Positions 1 to 14,200 of a DNA stretch of 64,000 bases are shown piece by piece. The notes beneath the pieces are model-generated. The model was not told the DNA's origin. It made no database searches and was given only the letters and a program-made list of their open reading frames with translations. Where the stretch lies: assembly GCA_018398805.1 (NCBI GenBank), contig JAGFBZ010002262.1, forward strand, positions 62,001-126,000, written 5' to 3'. Position numbers and translations under genes: made by a program. The stretch is from Hirundichthys speculiger. Taxonomy: Eukaryota > Chordata > Actinopteri > Beloniformes > Exocoetidae. Each line of letters opens with the position of its first letter. Positions within the stretch are counted from its first letter, which is position 1.

Positions 1-918
1 GAGCCAGAGGGGGAGCGTGGAGGTCAGAGGTCGCTGGGATTTCTCCGGTGTGTGCTGAGTGAGAGGCATGTTACAACAAATGAGGAATTTCCAGAATATT
101 ACTCAACTGAACTGGAAGAAATGAGAGAAAATTCCCCCAGAATATAGTTAAATATGTTTTTTTTTTTTTTTAACAGTTATATGAAGCACATCAAAGCTGT
201 CGTGTACATTAATAAAACTTTTACCATGTAACCATAATCACGATCACGGTCTGCAGTTCCTCTGTTTCAAGAATAAAATTCAGGTTACTTTCTCTGTAGT
301 CATCTGTCTCCTCTCATTTCCCGCTGCCTCCCAATTTTAATCTGAAGATCGAATCTTTAAGTTGTTAAAGAAATCTGCACAGCGGATGCCTCAAATACAC
401 AAGAAAAGAAAATGGGGAAATGGAAAATTGACAAAGACTTAAAAAAACAAATGTCAGACAGATCCCCGGTGGACTGATTGCATGTTTTGAAGCTGTATGT
501 GTGTGTCTGTGTGGCATGTGGTTTTTCTTTGGGAAATGTAAAATTCTAGGGTTATTTTTTTCAACAGAATTTGAATCAGCCAGAAAAAAAAGTGCACCAT
601 AACTGCAGCCTGTTGGAGTTAGATGTCTGGATGAGATTTTCAGGCTCTTTCGTCTTTCTGATTGGCTGCACCGCGGTGAGAGCAACAGCTGGCAGCAGTA
701 TTCATTTAGATCTGTGATTTAACTCTAAAACCTGGGGCTAATTAATCTTTTGACGTGTCAGTAAAAGCACACCTGGGGTTGTCTGCCAAAGTTAAAAACA
801 ACATTTGTACTTTTTATTTTATTTAAGCTAAACTAGTTGAAGGATTAGGACTTCAGTTATTCATAGGTATTTAGTAAATCTATAGAATCCATGACGAAGT
901 GCTTGAAAATAATATTAA
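1..918. other. Unassigned left-edge sequence
   Basis: AT-rich DNA with no exon I can recognise on either strand. It contains a T tract near 158-171 and no long coding frame resembling a known family. It could be the intergenic or intronic flank of a gene outside the window. Confidence 0.5.
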
Positions 919-1352
919 CTAGAAAAGCCTTCGGAGAGCACAGACCTCCTCCGCCAAGCAAAACAGTTCTCCCATATAGCGATTTACAGATTGCGATAAA
1001 TTCTGCGTTCTGGATCAGATCCGGATCAGCCTTTGAAAGTTGATAGAGGTTACCATTGTCAATCTCTGAGTCAAATTTCATGAGTTTTGGACAATAACTA
1101 ACGGAGATATTGAGAAACAAAATCTTCGGCCCCATTGACCGCAACGTTATCGAAAATTTAAAAGTGATCCAGAATCCAGGATTTCTTCCTGATCACAGCC
1201 AAAATACAATCAGTTCTTCCTTTTTCACATTTCTGACAACTGAAGATTTCATCAAAATCCATCCATAACTTTTTGAGTTATCTTGTACACAGACAGATAA
1301 ACAAACAGATAGGCAGATGAACGCAGGCAAAAACATAACCTCCTTGGTAATG
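919..1352 (-). repeat. Dispersed repeat family X, copy A
   Basis: One of five copies in this window of the same roughly 430-bp repeat; the others are at 41681-41915, 55931-56352, 56629-57058 and 57061-57499. Read on the minus strand it opens near a short palindrome (CCTCCxxxxAGGAGG type, partly lost here) followed by GGTTATGTTTTTGC, and ends with a small hairpin then TTTTCTAG followed by T. An open frame of about 80 codons runs through the distal part of most copies. I do not recognise the family by name; the CTAG-T end with an upstream hairpin resembles a Helitron 3-prime end. Confidence 0.75.
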
Positions 1353-1463
1353 ATTAAAAAAAATAAAAATGGTGAAACAATTCAGTGTTTTTGTATAATT
1401 ACCTTCACACAAAATACACTGAAGCCCTGAATATTCAATAGTAATGTATAGTTTGTCATGACA

Positions 1464-2052
1464 AGAATAATTAGAGATGTTCCGATACCATTTTTTCCCT
1501 CCCGATACTGATTCCGATTCTTGAGCTGTGGGTATCAGCCGCTACGTCTATCGATCCAAATACGATATATAAAAAACAAAAAAAATTGTGCCGTGCCTTA
1601 CTGTAATATAATTTCCATTGTTGTCAAACAAGAATAAATACAGCAAATCCGAGCCATTTAGATCTATTTTTATTTCCAAATAGAACAGTATAAAACAGTA
1701 TGGCAAATGCAATTGAACAAAAATAAATATATGAACAATTACTTTTAAATAAAACTGTATTTGAAATAGAATAGTGTAAGACAATAGTGCAACAGCAACT
1801 TAAATAAATAAAAAAAATCTTGGACTTTAAAATGTTTTTTGAAATTAAAATGCAGACACAATTTGGTGAATTTTGTCTCAGTATCTTTTTGCTGGTAGTG
1901 TGATGGAAGTAACCAGTAAATAAATCATTAAATATAAATTACTTGGTATTTGTCGGTGCTTGGACTCCCGTACTCGCCAACACTGGCATTTTTAGCAGTA
2001 TCGGAGGAATTTCTGATGCCAGTATCGCATTTGGAACAACACTAAGAATAAT
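1464..2052. mobile_element. hAT-type non-autonomous element with 8-bp target duplication
   Basis: The body spans 1472-2044. Ends are imperfect inverted repeats: TAGAGATGTTCCGA at the left and, on the other strand, TAGTGTTGTTCCAA at the right. The flanks are a perfect 8-bp direct duplication AGAATAAT at 1464-1471 and 2045-2052. Eight-base duplications with TAG...TGTTCC-type ends are characteristic of hAT elements. No transposase is seen, so it was mobilised in trans. Confidence 0.82.
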
Positions 2053-4178
2053 ATATATAGTTACAGCAACATGGTGATGCTTGACTGACTTTTGTTATAT
2101 TTAATTTCTTTTTCCAGATCTTGAATTGATTGGTCTGACGTTCTATCCACCATGCTGATCAGGTGTTCTACTATGATCCATAGTTACTTTTTATCTCTTC
2201 TAGTATTGTATCTGCTCTTATTAACATGTGCATCCCATCCTGTGAGTCTGTCATCTTAAAGTGTGAGGGAAACATGTTTTCCAACATTTGTAAACCTTTG
2301 ATCTGTCATCTCGATGAGGACTCGAGAAACTGTCACACATAGGCCACTCATGGTTCAAGGAAGTGGAGAAAAAGAAATCTGAGCTCATCCCGATCCTCCA
2401 TCTCTGACGCAGAAGCATATACTGTACACAAAACCTCTTTGAGCTGGTTCATCTCTCGCAAGCGAGGCAGGTGCTGTGTTGTCATTAACGTAAGCCAAAG
2501 AAAGATGAGAATCAGTGTGACTCACGAGGCGGGAGGCGCATTGTATGTTTGATGGAATAAAACTATTTCTGTCAGCCATTTTCAACAGCTAACAACCTCT
2601 GAGAGAAAGGGAATGTGAGGCGGTGGATGGTGCACCCTGCCGACAGTGTGCTTGCTCCCGTTGCTAAAAAAAAACACACAAAGGTAAGACAAGCCTGCAG
2701 GACATGAGACTGTGGCTTGAGAATGTGCTGGCCAGCGTGAGCTCAATGAAAATCAGCCAAGCGTGCACTTTGGTAGATGTACCTTTTTACACGAAAACAT
2801 TAAAAAAAAATAAATAAATAAGATTAAAAAAAAGGTTTTGGTTTTCCATCAAAACGCTCAGCTGCTTCAAATCCATTTAACAGAATTTCAGTGATAACAT
2901 ATTACTCAAAGGGGGGAAGCTTTCCTCCTTCAATTAATAGACCACTTAATTGTAGGCAAATTATCTGCACTCGGCGGTGAAATTTTCGTTCTCGACATTA
3001 TATTTATGGAATAACCTCACGTCTTTGTGCCCTTTAATTTTTCTTCTCACCCGGAGTTCATTTAGAGTCTGCCTGGGTCTCTTCAGGGGGCTTTTGCAAG
3101 CATGAGGTGAAAGACAGACATGTAGACAGACAGGCAGACAGACAGCACATGTACGTCCCAGTCAGAGAGGTACGTGGGATCAGAGATCACTCACATCAAA
3201 CAGAAAGAGGGACACACAGACGCCTGCCTGGCGAGCTAAACATGTTTAATGGCGGCTGACGAGACTCAGAATACAGAAGGGCAAAGTGACCAAAACAACA
3301 AAAGAAAAACAGCAAAATGATCACTCGTCAGCCTAAATACTACCGACACTTATTAGTCTGTTTGGATTCATGCCGAATCAAAGTTTCCAGTTAGAAGAGA
3401 TCAAAATCTTAACTTCTTCTCTTTTTTGGAGAAAGCAGAATGATGCTAAAACATGTCAGAGCTGCTCCGTCAAACTCAATATCACTGAGTGGCTCAAATT
3501 TGCCTTTTATCCATCATTGATCCGTCTCACCCAAGGTGCCCTCGCTCTGCCTCCAGACTGCTTTCTGGTCTACACTAGTGAGCTGATCAGATGATGGGAT
3601 TAAGAAGCACAGACATAGTTCCTGCGATGACGCATCACCTACAGGCACATGCACATGTGACTTCTATTTCAAGAACAGAAACTGCCCTAAAGGTTCATAC
3701 TGATATTCGAGTCAGAGCTGCATCACGGATGGACAATTCTAAATTTTGATAGAAAGACATAGATACCCCAACCCCCCACCTTTCCATGGTTGACATTTTT
3801 ACTCGTCACCACTGCGGAGAGAAAGGTTACATGAATTTAGTTAATGATGGTTCAGGTCCATCGAGTGTCCCGGTGCGCTGTGACAGTTAACCAGCATGCT
3901 AAATACCAGTACGCTGCTACCGGCTTAATGCAGTCACCTGTTATCAGTGACAGCGATGCTTTCGCTGCGTGACATGTCAAAATGTCCTGCCATTCCTGTT
4001 TTTCTGTTCGATCATCTGTGGATTAAAACACTAACGAGATCACTCAATTACTGCTCTGATATATGTCAACTAGGCCCATCAATTGATTTTGTGTATAAGA
4101 AATATAGAGACATGCAGTCTAAATCTGAATCTATAAACAGTTTATTGTAGCGATACTTGACTCCTCCTCAAAAGTGAT
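2053..4178. other. Non-coding spacer
   Basis: No recognisable exon on either strand. It includes a short CAGA-type simple repeat around 3112-3147. Several short open frames are present but show no family resemblance and no splice-flanked exon structure. Confidence 0.5.
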
Positions 4179-4180
4179 TA

Positions 4181-4645
4181 CAGTGATCCCTCGCCAATTC
4201 GCGCTTTAAGTTCCGCTGGTCTTTTTTCAGAAATATATAATTAAAAAAATCAAGAAAAAATTGCGGAAACATCACAGGATGTTGTGCACGTTCTCTCACA
4301 GCGAAAAAATGTTGTGAGCCAACCTAGCCCCTTTAAGAAGATGGCCTTATGGGTAATGGTGTGGCCTTATGGGTAATGTAGTGTGTGTTGTGGGACGGCT
4401 GAATGAACACGGGGTTAGAAAAAAAGAGTGGTTTGTTTACTACGGTTCAGAGACCAGAGGCTGTGAAGGTAACAGAAAGACCACAGTTGAGCCTTTGTTT
4501 TGTTTCGCTGCAGTGCCTCACTACTTTTTTGTGGTTTTTAAACATATTTTAAACACATTATTTAGGCTCGGGGTGCTCTGGATTTTGATTTTCGCGCGGG
4601 GGGGGGGGGGGGGGTCCCCATTAACCGTGAAAAATAAGGCAACTG
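4181..4645. mobile_element. Possible mariner-like remnant
   Basis: The left end CAGTGATCCCTCGCCAATTC resembles the terminal repeat of mariner-type elements common in fish, and lies next to TA. The right end (reverse strand CAGTTGCCTTATTTTTCACG) is a weak mirror, also next to TA. A G homopolymer of about 18 bases sits at 4600-4616. The right boundary is uncertain. Confidence 0.4.
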
Positions 4646-5089
4646 TACCTTTAAAGTAGTTGTCTCAATGTGCACGTGTGGCTTTGGTATGCAAAGAAGC
4701 AAATCGAAAAACATATGAAAAAATTTATTTATTGTTTATTTTACATGGATACTGTAAACCAGCCTTGACAGATTTGTTGGTACCACAAAAATGATCACAA
4801 ATTATTGCATTATAGAGAAACTAACTGTTGAACTGTAATCAAGAATTCAGCCTGGAAAAGATCCCAGATAAGCATGTTAAAGGTAAAAGGCAATACGATG
4901 ACCTCCAAGCAGCTTTTTGCTCCGGTCGCTACAGTTGTCAGTATTATAGAGAAGTAAAAGGTCCACTGTAGCTAACTGCTCAGGATGTGGCTGCAGGAGG
5001 ACGTGCAGCCCCAGGGTGATCAGAACGTAGTAGACAAAGAGCCAAATAAAATATCCAAACATATTCAAACTGAACTCTGAGGTCAATGT

Positions 5090-5560
5090 TGACAAACCAC
5101 AAGGATCCTGGGAGAAATGTCTTGGATTAATGAGACAAAACTGGAGATGTCTGGGAGGCTGCATCAGCTCTACAGGATGAAAATGATGTTTTCAAAGGAA
5201 AGAAAAGAAAAAGAAAAGAAAAGCATGCCTATTGTGAAACATTGGTTGTATTTTTGGGGGGTTGCTTTGCTGCATCTGGCAGCCGTGGCTTTAAATTTGT
5301 GCAGAGAACAATGAAGTCTGAAGATTACTGAGGCATCCAAGAGCAAAGCTTACTGTCCAGCATCAGGAGGTTCAGCCTCAGTCTCAGGTCATGGGTCCTC
5401 CAACAGGATAATCACCCAAAACACAGCTGAAAGCCAACAAGAGTGGCTGCTAAGACAGCGCTGGATAATACTTAAATCTCTATGAGCCCGAGCCCTTCTG
5501 AACATCTATTGAAAGATGAATGAGAGTGGACAAAATACCCTTTAAAGCCGAGACAGCTGG
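5090..5560 (+). pseudogene. Decayed Tc1-like transposase fragment
   Basis: Conceptual translation in broken frames gives pieces typical of Tc1 transposases: a glycine/cysteine segment GCFAASG near 5260, then W-V-L-Q-Q-D-N-H-P-K-H around 5390-5430, then K-A-N-K-S near 5430. Stops and frameshifts interrupt it throughout, so no functional protein is possible. Terminal repeats were not located. Confidence 0.5.
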
Positions 5561-5623
5561 AGCATTTGGGACCAAAACACCCGTACAGAGATCACATGTT
5601 GATAAAGACTGCTGATGAAGAGG

Positions 5624-5860
5624 GTCTAACACAGTGGTGGTCCCCAAACTAGGTGACACTGCTGAAGTGTCAAGTTCAAGTTCCACAGGACGCTGAGTGG
5701 AAGCACAGAGGAAGTCTGAATGAAGTCAATAAAGCGGTGACACCAGAGGCGCCATCCACACTTCTCCGTCAGAGATGGAGGGCAAAAGATGTTTCTCTGT
5801 ACAAAGCTCACAAAAAAAAAAAAAAAAAAAAAAAGAAACTTGGGAACCACTGGCCCAACA
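5624..5860. mobile_element. Short hAT-type element
   Basis: The body at 5632-5852 starts CAGTGGTGGTCCCCAAAC and ends, on the other strand, CAGTGGTTCCCAAG. Flanking octamers GTCTAACA and GCCCAACA match at six of eight positions, as expected for an aged hAT duplication. It holds a long A tract (about 5811-5834) and no coding capacity. Confidence 0.6.
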
Positions 5861-8259
5861 TAACATTTCTGATGCAATTTCATCTTTGTTTTCTGTAAAA
5901 TATTATAATATGTATATTATAATAATAATCAATGACATTTTTTTGTTGGCTTCATATAGTAGTTTTTTTTTTTTCCTTTTACGGGGGGTTTGTCAACATA
6001 CTATTACAACATCTATTATTTCTCCACATCAAAATGAGTTTGGCCTCAATGTTTCATAGTTAAAATTTCAAATAAGGCTTTTCTTCTACCATTCACAAAA
6101 AATATAATCTGTCATGTTAAAAGAGAGGGAGAGTTTTTCGCAAGTGTTCAAGATCTGAGGAAGAACAATGAGCCAGAATGAAAATGAGTTAAGATTTTTC
6201 GCTAGTGAAAGTTTTATTTTCCACCATTTTTACATAGAAAAGATGTCTCTAACCTGAGAACAGTGAGGCTGCTACACAAAGAAAGCTTTTTTTTTCCTTC
6301 CTGTCGCATTTCATAAAAGGAAAGCTAGAAAGAAACAAAAAAAAGGGCCAAGAACGACCGTTCATTTGTCAACATTTGACTTTGAAAACATTGTTCAATT
6401 CCTTACATAATTTGCTTTCCTATGAGGTGTGTAGTAATAGTAATAATAGCAGTAATATTAAAAAAAAAAAAAAAAAAAACGGACTGCACCTTTATCATTC
6501 AGCTTTGGCTTGGAGCCTTTTGATAGATCCAACACTTGCAGTTGTAGCAGAACAGCACTTTCAAAGCACAAGTTGTTGACTTACAAAGTCTCAGGTATTA
6601 AAATGTGATAGTCAGCCTGATTTTGCCAGGGGTCTGAGAGCTGCTTCTGCTTCCCTGGATCCTGAGCTGTTGACACAGACAGAAGCAATTGTGCTCTAAT
6701 GAGTGGCTCCAAAGCTTAACATCTTTCTTTCACATTCTCTCACATTGCCCACAGCGGAACAAAAAAAAACACACATCACGTACATCCATTCACAAAAATC
6801 ATTAACAATGTTAATATTGGCTTTCGCCGTTTGTACACCCAATTAGAGTTTGCTTATTGTTCGCCTGAGTGGGTGGAGAAAAATATGAGATAATCTCAAA
6901 AGTTTCCCACTTCTCAACTCCTCAGTCTTTTCTTGGAGAACGAGTTGTGCTCGACTAAAAAGTGCAACATCGTATTTCTGTGTACTCCTTTCCCACAGTG
7001 AGCCGAGTCTCTGAGTGCTGCTCTCCAGGGTGCCATCCCGCCTGCGCGCCGAGCTCCATTTGAAGAGTCGCAATACCAAAATAGAGCAAACAGCTTGAAA
7101 TGAAGAATATGGGAATTATCGTTGCATGTACTGAGACAGCGCTAAATCACACATGAACAAAAGATGAAAGTAAACCCACCGAACCTAAACACGGTTTGGC
7201 AAAAGTTGGGAGCTGCGCTGCAATTCCCCTCTAGTCCATGATTCAAAATGCTGAGTTGGAAAATGTCTGCATGATCTACGCTTTCACTTCGTAATTACAT
7301 TATAATGTAACAATTGGAGTTTTACAATGATTTTTTTTTTTTACTTAACTTACTTGTTCAAATCAAGCAAATGCCCAACATTTCAAGTATAACACTCTTT
7401 TCTTCCAAATCAAGCTTTAAGATTGCACACACTTCATCCTAATTATTATGACGAATGGCCAGCGTGGCGCTAATGAGTTATTGATTGTTGACTGCCAGAG
7501 ATAATCTGCACTAACGTCCTGTAACATCTGTATTAAAACATGAGTGGTTGTATTTACATGAATCAGCTCAGCGGCATCAGCGTGCAGCGCTCCTCGTTTG
7601 TCTTTGGGTGTACCTAAGCTATGCGTTTCACATTATTTTTTCTTTATAATCATGTTTTGCATGTTTTCTCACTTCAAATTCTTTACATTTCTCTTGGGTG
7701 CAAAAGATTCGGCGTAACTGGTCTCCGTCAGGGCTTCTGTCAGCAAGCGGACTAATAAATTAAATGAGCTAAAAACAACATATTTATACAGAACTCAAAA
7801 AAAAAAAAAAGAAAACACAAACAGAATAAAAGCATGAACTAAGACAAAATGAATAACTGGAGAGAAAACATAAAGGGACAGTGAACAAACTTAGATGAAT
7901 TCATCAACGTCCATGAGTGAGGCTACATAAATAGGAAACAGTGGAGAGGTTCTGCAGAGGTTCTGTCTCAGAGCTGGTGCTGCTAAAGCACTCTGATGGA
8001 GGTGAGTGGACATCTTTTCTTGAAGCACATTTCTACTGAGTTACAGCGGGTGGTTATCTCGATAGGTCTGGAACAGTCAAGTGCAGCCACGAATTGCTGG
8101 CGCGGGGTTCGTGACCTTGAAACCCGGGGAAGGAGGCAATCACCAAAAAGAAAGTGATTCTCCGCTAGTCCTTTTTTTTCCAATCGTCTCGCCTGCTTCG
8201 CCACCGCGTCAGTTACATGTTTGGCTGGCGGTTCTCCTCTCTGTTCATTGTCATCTCAT
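5861..8259. other. Spacer downstream of usf2, probably including its 3-prime UTR
   Basis: The usf2 stop codon is at 8260-8262 on the minus strand, so at least the right part of this interval should be its 3-prime UTR. I could not find a convincing AATAAA on the minus strand within the first 1.5 kb, so the UTR end is undefined. No other exon is recognised. Homopolymer A tracts occur near 6461-6478 and 7799-7810. Confidence 0.45.
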
Positions 8260-11200
8260 TTACTGCGGCGGAGTCTCCCCGACCATTTCGATGCCGTGCT
8301 GCTGGAGCTGTGCTCGGAGCAGCGCATTTTCGTTCTTCAGCTCTTCGATCTTCAGAACAACAACAACAAAAAAATAAATCTCATCATCAACATCTCTATC
8401 CCTGTAACGGCTAAATATGGCTTGCAGCTTAGAGAGCAGTTTTGTTTGAAGACTCAAACCGGCTGTCAGTAATGTATACACTCGTACTGTGCGATACCTG
8501 GGATTATAGAAAATTCATGCCGCTCTGTTCAAAGACATCTCTGTCCACAACCAACTGGATTATCAAATTTTGAAGGATGTCATCTCTGCTTCATTTCCCC
8601 TAGGTGAATTTTGACTTGACTGCTTCCTCAACAAGGAACTGGAGGCAGGATGAGCTTTGAACATCAGGATAAGAATATGCTGCCAAGTGCCTCGCACGTT
8701 CGGGATTCAACAGAGAGGCGCAGCAGTCTCAGAGCTCTGAATTTTCACAATACTTTGAGTGCATTAGCATGCGCTAAGTTCTCACACAACCCCTGTGTAT
8801 ATTATTCCCACAGTCTCTCGAAGCACTGATTTCAGGTTAACACTTTTCATTAGGAGAGAGCTAACTCTTTGATCCTCTTCGTCGTGCTGTGATGATTAGC
8901 TATACCGCCTGGAGTCTCAGGGGGGTTTTGTTTTGGAGAAATGAAAATGCATATTGAGCTAGGTGGATTTCATACTTAGCCACCATATGTTGCAGTGCAC
9001 CATAAAGCAAACGGGTCTATTCAGTACAGAGGTAACTGTCACAGCGGCATGTGCAGACTTGTCTGGATGTCATATTATGCCCCAATTGATTTATCTGCTT
9101 CACTTTGAGGACCTTAAGGGAAGGTTTTATATTATCATTCAGAACTTCTTTAAGTCTCTGAAATGTCACTTGATGCCACATTTGCAGGCGAGAGCAAAGA
9201 GTGAAATGAATACCTGCTGCCTGCACAACTCATTGTCCACTTGTATCCTCTCCACTTCCTTCAGACTCTCCTGGAGTCGCTGGTTGCTTTGCCTCAGCTC
9301 ACGGATGTAGTCACAAGCTTTAGATAGGATGCCTCCTTTGCTCTGAGAAGACACTCTTGGTTACACAGTTGAAAAGCAAACATTTAAAACGGCATCAATA
9401 AAGAGTCCGGTGAAGGCTGCTCACAGCTCCGGTCTTGGTGCTGTCCATGCTGCAGTCGGGGATGATCTTAGAAAGTGTGACAATCCAGTTGTTGATCTTG
9501 TCTCTTCGCCGCCTTTCAACTGAAATTAGATAAAACAGAAATAAATTGAATACTAATAAATGAGTTTCATGTTTGTTTTATCTTATTGGGATAATGAAGG
9601 CAGTTTTGGCTTGAAAAACCAGATTCTTGCTGCAGTGATCAAATATATTCAGTGACTCAGACAGCTCAACAGTAACCTCTAGTGGCCAATTGAATCAGCT
9701 TTTTTGCCATCTAGTCTTACAGTATAATAGTGGTATACTTTGACAGTGGCTCGCTGATTTTCTTTTAACAAAAAGAAAAAAAAAAACTCAATCTAGTCAC
9801 CACATTGCATTTGGTTCTTTGTCTGATGAAATCAACAGCCACAATCGTTGCTAATTACCCACCTTCATTGTGTTGTGCTCTTCTCCTTTCATCTCTTGGC
9901 GTCCGGGGTCCATCCATTTTCCTGCAGATAAATAGGAAATAAAACATTTTTTTTAAACGCTACAGTATCTCCCATCTCTAAGCTGCAGGCGTTTAGGCAC
10001 AAATCCAATCCAACTCCCCAAATTCAACTAATCCTTTGCCCATTAAAAACCATTCTTCTCTGTTATCTTTAAATTCAAGACTACTGTAATTACTATTCAA
10101 AACGAGCCTGGGTAATCGTGGAGGGCCTTTTGGTGTAAAACTTAAGGATGCACAGCCGTATGAGGCTACATGTGCAGGTGCAACCGCCCGAGGCGTTGAA
10201 CCCCTTCACTGGACTAGCGATGCCAGGCCAAACTTCTTCTGGCTGTCCTCCTCCCAGGTGAGTCCCGGAGGGACGGCGCTACTCCATTATGCTGTAAAAT
10301 TACAACGCCGTAGAAAATCAGATTCCGTCCGTTGGAGTCTGGCCATATGCCTAATAACAAACCTGTCTCTCGATTCTTCCCTGAAGATTCTGTTAATTAA
10401 GTCCCTGAGACGTGGCGGGGAGGTTATCCAACCGCCTGCCGTGACATGAACAAGCCAATGACACGCTTATGTCTCATCACATGTGGACTACATCCCAGCC
10501 ATGCTCCTGTTGTACTTAAGAGAAAATCAATCTAAACTGTGAAAAGTGCAGAAACAGTGCGAGGAAATACTTAATTTGCGAAAAGAAAATCATGAGAACA
10601 GCTACCACCTTCTCCTTATTAGACCATCTTATGAAAGGTCGTTATATAAAAAGGTCAGACTTCTTTCTTGTCTGACCGTCTTGAGTACATCCTTCCTCTG
10701 CAGCAGGGAAAATGTTTCCCATCAACACTATTCAACTGCTGATAGGTTCATTTTAAAGTGTCAGTGAAGCCAAATTACACTCTCTGCTGTATCTCAATGC
10801 ATCTTAATGGGATTTCAGCTGTAAAATAGATGCCCGACAGTGCTCTTAAAAATATGGACAGATGTATGAATAACTAAATGTGGTTAGGCCTGGAAGAATG
10901 TCTTCTTCCACCTTTTTCTCAATTTAGCGTTTTCATCTCTGCGTCTGAGAGATACTGTTGCCACAGAACTCCAGAAAATTAACGGAGCACAGACACAGTG
11001 CTCAAAAACTTAACCGTATTATTCCAAAGAAATTAATTTGTACTGCCTTTATAATGCTGAGACAGACAGATGCGGTTTTTAGCCCTTCTGTCCTGTTCTC
11101 ATCATAAGCAGTGGCCTCGACAAGAAGACTAATTTCCACAATCAGACATAAGAGACGGTGCTTAGGCTTCTGACTCTTACTGAGAATGATTTAACGGACA

Positions 11201-14200
11201 TCAGCCTTATTGAACACTTAACGGGTTATTCGCCATTACTTGGTTTTGTGAAGAGATTGCATTATAGACAGCACAGATTTTCCACTGGCTGCATTTATAA
11301 AGACAATACTGCCAGATCAATGACGTATACAGCATGGGAGTGGGGGGAGGGGGGGGCTATCCAAGTAGTTCAACAGTAACTTCAAAAACTAGGCTAAATG
11401 AGAACAAAACTTGACGACAACAGAAGACACTTTGAAAATGATACTAAAATAAAAGTGTGGAGCAAGCCCTTTGTTCCCCGATGGAAAACAACGACCTAAT
11501 TTCTGGGTCCTAACGGAAAATACATTTGGCACGAGCACAACTAACAACAATGGATCAGGGTCTGCAGTGAACGAACGCTACATTTGTGTGTGTCACACAT
11601 GAAGAGCTGAGAGAATCACTGGGGACTCATGGGAAGGCAGGGATGCAGAGAAGAGGAGAGCAGAGGTTTCGGTGCTTCTCCTCTTCTTGTGATCAAATCT
11701 GATTAGTTCATTTGCTATAAAAGGAGTGTGGGAGAAATGTGTAAACTGTCCTCACCAGTTTAAACCTTCGTGTTGCAGCAGCTCGTTCTCATCTCTGCGG
11801 ATGGCAGATAGGGTTGGGGGGTGGGGGTGGGGTGGGGGGGTTCATTCACCATGTACACATGTCAAAGGTACTGTCACTTTTCATATGTTTACATTTGAAT
11901 ATCTCTGACAATTGAAATTATTGCAAATAATTAATTATTCATTAAGAAGGAAATAAACAGAAACAGACTGTGCACAAGCATTCTGACAGATTAAACAAAA
12001 CAAACATTTCACTGTGTTTTCATGTATTTCAATGCTGACATGTTTGTTCTTTATTCTCCACTGAAAAGCTGTCAAAACTGCTAAGAAGTTTATGGCAACT
12101 GCCCCCATAAAGCTGTCCAAAACCATAAAGGATTTAAATGTTTGACAAATATAGAATTCCTGAAAATGACACGAATTGATTAATTTGCTCTATACATACA
12201 AACTCAGATAAGAAAGTCAGTTAGGTAATGGTAAAGTGCATCTGTTAATGACTTTAAAAGCCGCCTTGACATGACAGCTGGCAACAAAATGTTTGGACTT
12301 CATATAGATCTAAAAGTCCTTAGAAGCTGAATAACTACAGTCTAGGGACTTTCATGTGTTTAACGTCAGCTATAAGCCTGCTGGAAAATGGACCAAAAAA
12401 AAAATCACTTAAATCAGATTGTGAGTCATGTGCTCGTTTTTTTTTGGACCAATCAAACTAATGGTGGCTTGGCTTTTACCAACCAACAGAAATTTAACTG
12501 CTTAACGTTCAACAACCTTGCATCTCTCAGCCCTGCGGTTCATGTGTCACCATGTTTTTGGAACTTAAGCGAGTCCATTCACTGCTGGTTCTGGCTCATT
12601 TTTTTTTTTTGCTTTAAAGCTTTAAAGCAAAAGAAAAATGAGCCAGAACCAGCCGGGTGTCAAGCAACTTAAAGAACTAAAGTCTTTGTTGAGATGTGCC
12701 TCCTGATCATCTTCAGAAGTGCAATCACCAGCACTCGAACATTTGGAGAGAGCCTGAGAGTGAATTCTTTTGATGTATGATGTTGTTGCTTTTAGAGATA
12801 AAGAACATGAGAGTGTAAAAGGAGAAGTGAAAAACTGGCTGACCAATATCTGCCAAAACAAAAATCATTCAAGGGGAAAATAATGATCAATCACCACAGT
12901 GCATTCAGAGATAAGAAAGAATCCCTCGAGGCACCAGAAAATTCAGTAAAGGTTAAAGAAAACAACAAGAAGAGTTTCTAAATATGATGCAAAAAATATG
13001 TTATATTTATGTATTTAAATAACATTCATTCACATGAGCCACATTATCTTGAACAACTAGCTAGTCATTTTCTGCTTATGCTGTTTTCATGTTTCATCAC
13101 TTTCATAGAACTACTGTCAAACTAAAATGTGTTTTAAAAAATGACTTGAGACTGAAATGAAGACTCTATCAACCGCTTTTAAAAAAACTGCATATTTTCC
13201 CCTTTAAACTCCGACCAAATTCACCTTCCAACTTCACAGCTTCTTTACTTATAGCAAAACAAAATTAATTATAATTTAACATTTGATTGTTTTTATGAGC
13301 TATAATTGAGAACTCAGACAGCAGGTGTCAGCAGAAAGCAACACAGCAGTACGTTGTCACTAGAGCTGAGCAATTTTATCGATTCTGCAATATATATCGA
13401 TATTTTATTTCATCAGAGTATTGATTCCTCAGGTATCGATATTCTAAGCTCCTTTCAACCCCCCCATCTCCCGCAGGGGTGCTCTTCCTGCACTTTGCAG
13501 GAAGAGCCATTAAGTTCTTTAGCTACTCTGCTGAGATGGGTGCAATTTTAAGATGGCTTAAATGTTGCTCCAATGGACTTGAATTATTGGCTTCCATGGT
13601 TTTTTTTTTTACGGTAACCTGGTGGCTAGAATGGCTAGTAGCTACCTCATATGTTCAGTATCAGGCCAAAAAAGCTGTCAAAGAAGGCCACTTGCTGTAC
13701 TTTAACTCTCCATTGTGCTCTTACCTTTAAAAGCTTGCAAGCAACAATTTGCACTGTTGAAATAAATGAAACTATTTTTCTAAATACATCTTTTATTTAT
13801 TTATATTTATTTTATTCACATTCATTTATTCATCAATTTATTTATTATTATTGTGTAATTGACGCTTTCAGTTCAATTAATTCAAACAAAGTCATTGGAA
13901 CACTCACAAGATGTCACCAAAATCACTTTGTCCCTTTAAAACCTTTCAGAAAATGATGTAAATATATCTTAAGATGAATATCGATATATATCGCATCGTG
14001 AGCCAAATATCATGTATCGTATCGTATCGCAAGATTAGTGTATCGCTACAGCCCTAATTGTCACGACAGTTGCACATCGCTTTACGGCAGCACGTCACAT
14101 ATCAAAAGTCGAGGATAACTCACAGAACTATGAGTTTGCACAGTGAAAAAGAAACCATCGACTAAGAAACCAGAGAACATAATGACAGAGGATACAATGA

